From Clostridia bacterium (GTDB lineage Bacteria; Bacillota; Clostridia; RGIG8785), in NCBI GenBank assembly GCA_017620795.1, contig JAGAUM010000107.1, forward strand, positions 1 through 6,852: a DNA stretch of 6,852 nt, written 5' to 3'. Shown here piece by piece: positions 1-4,758 of this stretch. A program made the position numbers and the translations under genes. The notes beneath the pieces were generated by a model that was given only the letters and a program-made list of their open reading frames with translations, was not told where the DNA came from and searched no databases. How positions within the stretch are numbered: position 1 is the stretch's first letter; each line of letters opens with the position of its first letter.

Positions 1-150
1 CTTTGCGGCGTTTTCTGCACGCTCACGGATGATGTCACAAGTCGCGGTAACTTCCAAACGACCTGCTTCCATTTCCGTTTTGATGCCAACGATATGTGCG
101 CCGGACACAATGCCGCCACAACCAATGACACCCAGTCTTACCTTCTTCAT
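1..150 (-). CDS. Gfo/Idh/MocA-family oxidoreductase, N-terminal part only (third copy of the tandem array)
   Basis: This is the first 50 codons of a gene transcribed leftward off the window edge. I translated it from the ATG at 150. It opens with MKKVRLGVIGCGGIVSGAH, the first beta strand and glycine-rich loop of an NAD(P)-binding Rossmann fold. It continues through a second strand (LEVTATCDI) and the RERAENAAK helix. By hand, 39 of 50 residues match the N-terminus of the next gene upstream (296-1393), so it is a third close paralogue. A GGAGGT Shine-Dalgarno at 158-163 sits 7 bases before the ATG and fixes the start. The EKP and catalytic-histidine motifs lie outside the window, so I cannot tell whether the copy is intact. 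Family membership is confident; substrate is unknown. Confidence 0.9.
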   Translation of the reverse strand, partial: MKKVRLGVIGCGGIVSGAHIVGIKTEMEAGRLEVTATCDIIRERAENAAK

Positions 151-295
151 GTTTCATACCTCCAAGAAATAAAAATATTTATGTACCGCACATTTTCCTT
201 GCATGAAAGGCATGTTTCGGTAAAACCGTCCGAGCTCTTGTATGAAAGAGTCGTCGGTTGTCAACGAAATTTAAAAAGCAGGAAGAGGGGTGAGC
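151..295 (-). other. 145-base spacer between second and third oxidoreductase genes
   Basis: No gene is seen here. Read leftward, it contains an exact TTGACA (259-264), a 16-base spacer and TACAAG (237-242, 4 of 6 to the -10 consensus). It also holds an imperfect stem-loop at 225-258 and then the ribosome binding site of the third gene. The spacer is long enough for an internal promoter or an RNA processing site, so the third gene may be expressed at a different level from the first two. There is no strong intrinsic terminator, as the stem is followed by only four T residues. Confidence 0.45.
225..258 (-). repeat. Imperfect inverted repeat (stem-loop) within the spacer
   Basis: The arms ACCG (225-228), CGA (231-233) and CTCTT (235-239) pair with AAGAG (246-250), TCG (251-253) and CGGT (255-258) around a 6-base loop. 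That makes twelve pairs, interrupted by a one-base bulge and a small internal loop. Read leftward, it is followed by a short TTTT and a further CGGT/ACCG mini-stem. It overlaps the possible -10 element at 237-242. It could be an attenuator, a processing or stability element, or an operator. The sequence does not decide between these. Confidence 0.4.
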
Positions 296-1393
296 TTATG
301 CCCACTCCTCCCAACACGGATTTTCAACCGGTGCAACTGCTTTCCAATCATTTTCCAAGCCCAAGCCGCTCAAGTTTGCAATCTTCTTGTCGCGCTCGGC
401 TTCGTACATTCTCCAGATAACACGCAAGCCCTGCAGGCTCTCTTCCGGAGTGGTAAGGGGCTTCTTTCCCTCTAAGATACAATCTAAGAACCAAGCCATT
501 TCAGGCACTACGTTCTTACCGCTGACACACTCATAAATCAGTTCGGTCTTCTGGTTGGAGCCTTCTTCACCGGGGATATGATCCGCCAGTTTGGTATGTA
601 AGTAAATTTTACCAGAATGATGGTCATACTCAACCATGCCTTCAGTAAAGTGGAAGTGGAAGCCATAAGCCAGTTTGGTACCGCGAGCGCCCCAGGTACC
701 GCCATGGTATGCTAAAACGCCGCTCTTAAACTGAATCATTGCCTGAGAAGTGCCTTCACCTTCCATCCAGGGAGTACCCAGTCTGTTACCGAAGTGAATT
801 CCATATTCAGGCTCACCCAGCATCCACAAAAGCCAGTCAATATAGTGGCAACCGTGGCTGAAGAACTGACCACCACCAAGACCTTTCTTGGTATTGCCCC
901 AACTGCCTTCCATTTTGGTGTACTGTTCAGTCCACATAGAGCACTGGAAGAGCTCGCCATACTTCTTGCTATCGATTAAATCCTTAATGAAGTATGCAGA
1001 CTCACGATAGCGCCAGGGATAACCAACCATCAAAGTCTTATTGACACGATGAGAGGTCTCAATCAAATCAATACAATCGGGTTCGGTGGTAGCCAAAGGC
1101 TTTTCCATCATAACGTGCTTGCCATGCTCTAAGAAGAACTTGCCACAAGCGTGATGCAAATCGTGAGGCAAAGCAATCAAAACTGCGTCAACATGGTCAA
1201 CCATGGTCTCCCAGTTATCGGTTACATGCTGTGCGTCCCACAATTTTGCGGCATTTTCAGCACGCTCGATAATAATGTCGCAAGTAGCGGTTAACTCCAG
1301 ACGACCGTTTTCCATTTCTGCTGCGATTGCTTTGGAGTGGGCACTTTGGACAATACCTCCGCAACCAACAACGCCTAATCTTACCTTCTTCAT
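296..1393 (-). CDS. Gfo/Idh/MocA-family NAD(P)-dependent oxidoreductase (sugar or polyol dehydrogenase-like)
   Basis: A cytoplasmic 365-residue protein with no signal peptide or membrane segment. Residues 1-120 form the Rossmann nucleotide-binding domain, with a GCGGIV loop at 10-15, LPHDLHH near 75-81 and the family's catalytic-lysine motif EKP at 97-99. The rest is the C-terminal alpha/beta substrate domain, with GGGQFFSHGCHYID at 173-186. H183 fits the family's catalytic histidine, while the usual aspartate four residues before it is Ser179. It ends in WEEWA. The family oxidises or reduces hydroxyl groups of sugars, inositols and their derivatives with NAD(P); the substrate here is unknown. 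I chose the third of three consecutive ATGs. AGGAGG at 1402-1407 is 8 bases before it but nearly touches the first, and it aligns with both paralogues. It is the second dehydrogenase downstream of the DeoR regulator. Confidence 0.93.
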   Translation of the reverse strand: MKKVRLGVVGCGGIVQSAHSKAIAAEMENGRLELTATCDIIIERAENAAKLWDAQHVTDNWETMVDHVDAVLIALPHDLHHACGKFFLEHGKHVMMEKPLATTEPDCIDLIETSHRVNKTLMVGYPWRYRESAYFIKDLIDSKKYGELFQCSMWTEQYTKMEGSWGNTKKGLGGGQFFSHGCHYIDWLLWMLGEPEYGIHFGNRLGTPWMEGEGTSQAMIQFKSGVLAYHGGTWGARGTKLAYGFHFHFTEGMVEYDHHSGKIYLHTKLADHIPGEEGSNQKTELIYECVSGKNVVPEMAWFLDCILEGKKPLTTPEESLQGLRVIWRMYEAERDKKIANLSGLGLENDWKAVAPVENPCWEEWA

Positions 1394-1503
1394 CATCATT
1401 ACCTCCTGTTTTTTTACGACGGTGGAAACCGTCAATATTATCATACACGCTCTTTTACGTGTTTGATTTAGACGATCGTGGAAAAAATTTGCACTATTTT
1501 AGC
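1394..1503 (-). other. 110-base leader between first and second oxidoreductase genes with three short palindromes
   Basis: No gene is seen. Three separate symmetric elements are present. There is a perfect 8-bp palindrome ACGATCGT (1472-1479), a 5-bp stem ACACG/CGTGT (1445-1462, 8-base loop), and a perfect 6-bp stem GACGGT/ACCGTC with a 4-base loop (1418-1433). The last lies 10 bases upstream of the AGGAGG site. I see no convincing promoter. TATGAT occurs but lacks a matching -35. There is no terminator T-run after a stem in the direction of transcription. Confidence 0.45.
1418..1433 (-). repeat. Perfect 6-bp hairpin just upstream of a ribosome binding site
   Basis: GACGGT at 1418-1423 pairs with ACCGTC at 1428-1433 around GGAA (TTCC in the leftward transcript). 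In the mRNA the stem is followed by an A-rich linker and then AGGAGG (1402-1407). A stem here would leave the ribosome site open. It could protect the 5' end of a processed transcript or cap the preceding message. The symmetry is directly visible; the role is inference. Confidence 0.5.
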
Positions 1504-2604
1504 TTATTCCCACTCTTCCCAAACACCATGCTCGGTCAGCGGAACTGCTTTCCAGTCATCCTCCAGACCCAAACCGGTCAAATCGGCAATAGTATTGTTG
1601 CGTTCTGCTTCGTACATCTTCCAGATGACACGCAAGCCCTGTAAGCTTTCTGCAGCCGTAGTAATGGGGGTATCACCGTTTAATACGCAGTCTAAGAAGT
1701 GGTTCATTTCAGGAACAACATTCTTACCACTCGTATGCTCATAAATCAGCTCGCACTTTTCGTTGGCGCCAATCTCACCGGGGATATGGTCAGCGATATC
1801 GGTATGGGCATAAATCTTACCAGCAAAGTGGTCATACTCAATCATGCCCTTGGTGCAATGGAAGTGGAAGGAGTAACCCAGTCTCGTTCCAGCCGCACCC
1901 CAAGTACCGCCGTGGTATGCCAAAGTACCGTCAGCAAACTCAATCATTGCCTGAGAAGTACCTTCGCCTTCCATCCAGGGAGTACCCTTGTTATTACCAA
2001 AGTGGATACCGCGTTTCGGTTTGCCAAAGAACCACAACAACAGGTCGATGTAGTGACAGCCGTGGCTGAAGAACTGACCGCCACCAAGACCTTTTTTGGT
2101 GTTCGCCCAGTTACCTTCCGCAGGATGGGTGTTCTGCTCGGTCCACATAGAAACCTGGAAGCACTCACCATAGGTCTTGTCATCCAATAGCTTTCTGATG
2201 ACCTTGGGACCGTCTTCATAACGCCAGGGATATGCAACCATCAGCAACTTGCCGGTGCGTTCCGCCGTCTCAATCAGGTCAATACACTCCGGCTCGGTAT
2301 TAGCGAGGGGTTTTTCCATCATAACGTGGACACCATTCTCCAAGAAAAATTTACCACAAGGATGATGCAAGTCGTGAGGCAATGCACACAAAATAGCATC
2401 TACACGACCAAGCATTGTGGTCCAATCGTCAGTGATATAATCACAATTCCAAAGCTTTGCCGCTTTTTCTGCACGTTCAGGAATGATTTCGCAAACTGCA
2501 GTAATCTCCAGTCTGCCTTTCGCCATTTCGTCTTGAATAGCGTGAACATGTGCACCTTCGACAATGCCCCCGCAACCAATAACGCCCATTCTCACTTTTC
2601 TCAT
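1504..2604 (-). CDS. Gfo/Idh/MocA-family NAD(P)-dependent oxidoreductase, first copy after the regulator
   Basis: A cytoplasmic 366-residue enzyme with the same layout as its neighbour at 296-1393: GCGGIV glycine loop at 10-15, EKP at 97-99, GGGQFFSHGCHYID at 174-187 with H184 as the likely catalytic histidine, and a WEEWE end. My hand alignment gives about 255 of 365 identical residues (about 70%), with a single one-residue indel near position 161. The weakest matches are at residues 131-140 and at the variable positions around 160, just before the catalytic-histidine motif. As in the neighbour, serine (Ser180) replaces the aspartate common four residues before the histidine. The ATG at 2604 has GGAGG 9 bases upstream (2614-2618). 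Only 48 bases separate it from the DeoR-type gene, so the two are very likely cotranscribed. Inositol, sugar or amino-sugar dehydrogenase are all possible; the substrate cannot be read from the sequence. Confidence 0.94.
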   Translation of the reverse strand: MRKVRMGVIGCGGIVEGAHVHAIQDEMAKGRLEITAVCEIIPERAEKAAKLWNCDYITDDWTTMLGRVDAILCALPHDLHHPCGKFFLENGVHVMMEKPLANTEPECIDLIETAERTGKLLMVAYPWRYEDGPKVIRKLLDDKTYGECFQVSMWTEQNTHPAEGNWANTKKGLGGGQFFSHGCHYIDLLLWFFGKPKRGIHFGNNKGTPWMEGEGTSQAMIEFADGTLAYHGGTWGAAGTRLGYSFHFHCTKGMIEYDHFAGKIYAHTDIADHIPGEIGANEKCELIYEHTSGKNVVPEMNHFLDCVLNGDTPITTAAESLQGLRVIWKMYEAERNNTIADLTGLGLEDDWKAVPLTEHGVWEEWE

Positions 2605-2652
2605 TGTTTTTCTCCTCCAAAAAAATATAATGTAACGACCTGATGTCGGTAC

Positions 2653-3429
2653 TTACGAAAGGAATACCTCAACGCCCTGCTCACGGATGCCCTCAAGCTC
2701 CGTGGCACTGGCTTCCCGATTGGTCACCAAAACGTCGATATCCGAAAGCTGTCCAATATTTGAAAAGCTGGACCGCCCAATTTTGGTGTAATCTGCCAAG
2801 ACGATGGTCTTATGGGCACGGGAAAGCATCTGGCGACAGAGTTCTGCCTCAAGGTAATAATAGTCGGCAATACCATTCTCTACCGATACACCATCTACCG
2901 ACAAGACCGCCTTGTCCACACGATAGCCTTGCATCTGACGGATTGCCGTCTCTCCGAACGTGTAGCGGTTATTCTGAGCGAACAAACCACCAAGCAGAAT
3001 TACTTCCGTATTGTTGCTTCCGTTGGTCGCCTGTGCCACCAACAAGGAGTTGGTTACGATTTTGATATTGGGAACGGACAAGATTTCTTCGGTGAAATAC
3101 AAGCTGGTGGTTCCCGAATTAATGACGATGGTGTCCCCTTCGGAAACCAGCTTTGCCGCTTCTTTGGCAATGCGGCGCTTTTCATCACGGTTGGTCACCA
3201 GTCGCTCGTCAAAGCCCATATTATAATAAGGGCGGTGGGGCGCAATCGCACCACCGTGAACCCGCTCTAAAGCACCGATTTGTTCCAGCTCCGAAAGGTC
3301 GTTTCGGACGCTCACTTCCGAGATGCGATAAAGCTTGCTCAAATCCGAAACGCGGACCTTTCCCTGCTCTTTTACCATGGTTGCAATTTCACGACGACGC
3401 TCTTCTACATTCAGCTCATCCGTACGCAC
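2653..3429 (-). CDS. DeoR-family transcriptional regulator
   Basis: A 258-residue protein, a normal length for the family. Residues 8-60 form the N-terminal winged helix-turn-helix, with the recognition segment SEVSVRNDLSELEQ and the family signature IGALERVHGGA (51-61). Residues 75-235 are the DeoR C-terminal sensor domain, related to ribose-5-phosphate isomerase-like folds. It carries NSGTT (104-108), NSL (127-129), LLGG (145-148) and KTIVLADYTKIG (207-218). Family members usually repress sugar operons and respond to a phosphorylated intermediate. The common aspartate of the DSGTT motif is Asn104 here. The start is GTG at 3429, supported by GGAGG at 3438-3442 with 8 bases spacing. It is the first gene of the leftward operon, so it probably controls the dehydrogenase array and itself. 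IolR with IolG in Bacillus is a known precedent for this pairing. The exact effector is unknown. Confidence 0.95.
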   Translation of the reverse strand: MRTDELNVEERRREIATMVKEQGKVRVSDLSKLYRISEVSVRNDLSELEQIGALERVHGGAIAPHRPYYNMGFDERLVTNRDEKRRIAKEAAKLVSEGDTIVINSGTTSLYFTEEILSVPNIKIVTNSLLVAQATNGSNNTEVILLGGLFAQNNRYTFGETAIRQMQGYRVDKAVLSVDGVSVENGIADYYYLEAELCRQMLSRAHKTIVLADYTKIGRSSFSNIGQLSDIDVLVTNREASATELEGIREQGVEVFLS

Positions 3430-3437
3430 TAAAAGGC

Positions 3438-3442
3438 CCTCC
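3438..3442 (-). promoter_or_regulatory. Ribosome binding site deciding the GTG start of the DeoR-type gene
   Basis: GGAGG read leftward lies 8 bases before the GTG at 3429. The next in-frame methionine (residue 18) falls inside the DNA-binding domain, so the GTG start is preferred. Confidence 0.8.
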
Positions 3443-3457
3443 GTTCCTTGTATTTTC

Positions 3458-3491
3458 TTTCGTTTTAATTATATCTTTTTTCGGTTTTAAT
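3458..3491. promoter_or_regulatory. Candidate DeoR-type operator: TTTCG(G)TTTTAAT direct repeat
   Basis: TTTCGTTTTAAT (3458-3469) and TTTCGGTTTTAAT (3479-3491) differ by one inserted G. Their starts are 21 bp apart, about two helical turns, so both would face the same side of the DNA. The first copy overlaps the -10 box of the leftward promoter and the second abuts and overlaps its -35 box. A bound protein would therefore block polymerase. Several DeoR-family repressors (for example AgaR) bind repeated TTTCGTTT-like sequences. The repeat is visible directly; binding by the adjacent regulator is inference. Confidence 0.6.
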
Positions 3492-3496
3492 GTCAA
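3468..3496 (-). promoter_or_regulatory. Consensus vegetative promoter for the regulator-dehydrogenase operon
   Basis: Read leftward, TTGACA (3491-3496), a 17-base spacer and TATAAT (3468-3473) match the housekeeping sigma consensus at 12 of 12 positions with ideal spacing. Transcription would start near 3461, leaving a leader of about 31 bases before the GTG. So strong a core promoter suggests that control is by repression, consistent with the direct repeat lying over it. Confidence 0.88.
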
Positions 3497-3549
3497 TCAT
3501 TTTACCTAAAAATCCCGTCACATTTCCCGACTTTTTTAAGAATGTTTAA

Positions 3550-3584
3550 TTTTTGCTCCGTTTTTCACAAAAATGGAACAAAAA
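3550..3584. repeat. 35-bp imperfect palindrome (16-base arms)
   Basis: The left arm 3550-3565 (T5, GCTCCG, T5) and right arm 3569-3584 (A5, TGGAAC, A5) flank a CAC centre. Fourteen of the 16 positions are Watson-Crick pairs, with one C-A mismatch (3556/3578) and one G-T (3560/3574). It lies outside both core promoters, about 54 bp from the leftward -35 and 90 bp from the rightward -35. It could be a distal operator, an architectural site or the stem of an untracked transcript. Both arms are flanked by AT-rich DNA, which raises the background chance of pairing. Confidence 0.6.
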
Positions 3585-3590
3585 AGCTTG

Positions 3591-3623
3591 TTTCGCCTCC
3601 TATTTCATTGGGAAGTGGCGAAA
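3591..3623. repeat. Inverted repeat TTTCGCC ... GGCGAAA
   Basis: Two perfect 7-bp arms (3591-3597 and 3617-3623) are separated by 19 bases. A further TCC/GGA pairing (3598-3600 with 3611-3613) lies inside. The arms begin with TTTCG, like the direct repeat near the regulator promoter, but they are inverted here. It is not terminator-like: in neither direction is the stem followed by a T-run. It could be a remote operator half-site pair. Confidence 0.4.
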
Positions 3624-3652
3624 AAACCATCAGATTTGTTAAAAATATTACC

Positions 3653-3679
3653 CAAAGTGTCAAACACTTTGACTTGACA
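3653..3679. promoter_or_regulatory. Compound palindrome abutting the asnA -35; GlnR/TnrA-like candidate site
   Basis: Three overlapping symmetries are visible: CAAAGTGT-CAA-ACACTTTG (3653-3671, perfect 8-bp arms), GTCAAA-CAC-TTTGAC (3659-3673) and TGTCAA/TTGACA (3658-3663 with 3674-3679). The stretch 3658-3674 matches 7 of the 8 fixed bases of the GlnR/TnrA consensus TGTNA-N7-TNACA; the last A is T. Its centre is about 43 bp upstream of the predicted start of an ammonium-assimilation operon. No glnR gene lies in this window. The match may partly reflect the -35 sequence itself. Confidence 0.5.
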
Positions 3680-3702
3680 AAGCATTTCTCATCCATTATA
3701 AT
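3674..3702 (+). promoter_or_regulatory. Consensus vegetative promoter for asnA-glnN
   Basis: TTGACA (3674-3679), a 17-base spacer (3680-3696) and TATAAT (3697-3702) match the housekeeping sigma consensus at all 12 positions. The predicted start is near 3709, giving a leader of about 26 bases. This leaves no space for the asparagine T-box found upstream of some Firmicute asparagine genes. Regulation would therefore act at initiation, where a palindrome abuts the -35. Confidence 0.9.
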
Positions 3703-3734
3703 GAAAAAGATTTAAAAATACAGGAGGGGTACTT

Positions 3735-4742
3735 GTGAGTAAGACTCAAATCCCTGCATCTTACAAGAGCTGTTTGAGTATTTTTGACACTCAAATGGCA
3801 ATCGGTAAGGTACATCATCTTTTTGAAGAAAAACTTTCCGAAGCGTTAAATGTCAAGCGGGTTTCAGCACCGCTGTTTGTTGATCCCGACATGGGGTTAA
3901 ACGATAACTTAAACGGATTTGAACAGCCTGTTTCTTTTACCGTCCGCGAAACTGGCGGAAAGGCAGAGGTAGTACATTCTCTCGCCAAGTGGAAGCGCAT
4001 GGCGTTGGGTAAATATGAGTTTCACCCCGGCAAAGGTCTTTACACCGACATGAACGCCATCCGTCGTGAAGAGGAACTGGATAACATCCACTCCATCTAC
4101 GTAGACCAGTGGGACTGGGAAAAAGTCATTACCCGCAAAGACCGTACGGTAGCGTACTTAAAAGAGACCGTTTGCGCCATTGTCAATGCCGTCTGTGATA
4201 CACTGGATGCGCTGAAAGAAAAGTATCCTCAACTCCAAGTGCAATTGGATCGGGAGGTTACTTTTATTACCGCTCAAGAGCTTTATGACCGTTATCCTGA
4301 TTTAACCGCCAAAGAGCGCGAAGACGCTTTTGCAAAGGAAAAGAAAACCATCTTTATTATGCAAATTGGCGGCAAGCTGAAAAACGGCGAGCGCCACGAT
4401 GGCCGCGCTCCTGACTATGATGACTGGGCATTAAACGGCGACCTGTTGTTCTGGAATGAGCGGTTGGGTCATGCACTGGAAATTTCCAGCATGGGCATCC
4501 GTGTGGATGCAGAGTCTTTAGACCGCCAGTTAAGCTTAGCCAACTGTGATGACCGCAGAAGTCTCCCCTTCCACCAGATGATTTTAAAGGACGAGCTTCC
4601 CCTGACCATTGGTGGTGGCATCGGTCAATCCCGATTGTGCATGTTGCTTTTAGACAAAGCGCACATCGGTGAAGTGCAGGTTTCACTCTGGGACGAAGAA
4701 ACCATTCGTCTCTGTAACGAAGCCGGCGTTAAACTCTTATAA
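3735..4742 (+). CDS. asnA: Aspartate-ammonia ligase (asparagine synthetase A)
   Basis: This cytoplasmic enzyme makes L-asparagine from L-aspartate and free ammonium, converting ATP to AMP and pyrophosphate. The 335 residues compare with about 330 in E. coli AsnA, and the fold resembles class II aminoacyl-tRNA synthetases. Family motifs run in order: DNLNGFEQPV (57-66), HSLAKWKR (81-88), YVDQWDWEK (122-130), GGKLKNGERHD (212-222) with RAPDYDDW (224-231), SSMGIRVD (251-258), and GGGIGQSRL (293-301), equivalent to class II motif 3 with Arg300 contacting ATP. Nothing is truncated or missing. The start is GTG at 3735, with AGGAGGGG at 3722-3729, and the protein begins where the family does. It is the first gene of a rightward operon with glnN 16 bases downstream, which ties its role to ammonium assimilation. 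It needs ammonium directly, unlike glutamine-dependent AsnB. Confidence 0.97.
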   Translation: MSKTQIPASYKSCLSIFDTQMAIGKVHHLFEEKLSEALNVKRVSAPLFVDPDMGLNDNLNGFEQPVSFTVRETGGKAEVVHSLAKWKRMALGKYEFHPGKGLYTDMNAIRREEELDNIHSIYVDQWDWEKVITRKDRTVAYLKETVCAIVNAVCDTLDALKEKYPQLQVQLDREVTFITAQELYDRYPDLTAKEREDAFAKEKKTIFIMQIGGKLKNGERHDGRAPDYDDWALNGDLLFWNERLGHALEISSMGIRVDAESLDRQLSLANCDDRRSLPFHQMILKDELPLTIGGGIGQSRLCMLLLDKAHIGEVQVSLWDEETIRLCNEAGVKLL

Positions 4743-4758
4743 GAAAAGTGGTGTTACC

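Larger units (their letters stand above)
3430..3734. other. Divergent intergenic control region
   Basis: This AT-rich spacer separates two oppositely transcribed operons and holds no credible gene. From left to right it contains the regulator's ribosome site, then its promoter with an overlying direct repeat. Next come a 35-bp imperfect palindrome and a TTTCGCC/GGCGAAA inverted repeat. Last are the compound palindrome, promoter and ribosome site of asnA. The predicted leaders are short, about 26 bases for asnA and about 31 for the regulator, which leaves no room for a riboswitch or T-box. Confidence 0.8.

Noticed and set aside
1394..1444. Upstream starts for the second dehydrogenase, giving up to 17 more residues.
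   Set aside because: The extension would run through the AGGAGG ribosome site and the hairpin. The third of the three adjacent ATGs (at 1393) has proper spacing and aligns with both paralogues.
1699..2190. A long rightward open frame (163 codons), and similar ones at 94-420 and 2812-3270.
   Set aside because: They lie antisense to strongly supported genes, lack ribosome sites, and their translations show no recognisable domain.
3591..3623. TTTCGCC/GGCGAAA as an intrinsic terminator.
   Set aside because: Rightward the stem is followed by A residues, and leftward by no T-run. No operon ends here.
3573..3677. A 34-codon open frame starting ATG GAA CAA in the divergent spacer.
   Set aside because: It has no Shine-Dalgarno sequence, starts inside the 35-bp palindrome and ends within the asnA -35 box. 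It is best explained as chance.
3703..3734. Asparagine T-box or other riboswitch before asnA.
   Set aside because: The predicted leader is only about 26 bases, and I see no T-box sequence anywhere in 3430-3734.
4669..4758. Upstream extension of the glutamine synthetase frame into asnA.
   Set aside because: The 30 extra residues are out-of-frame asnA sequence. The ATG at 4759 gives the N-terminus expected for GSIII.
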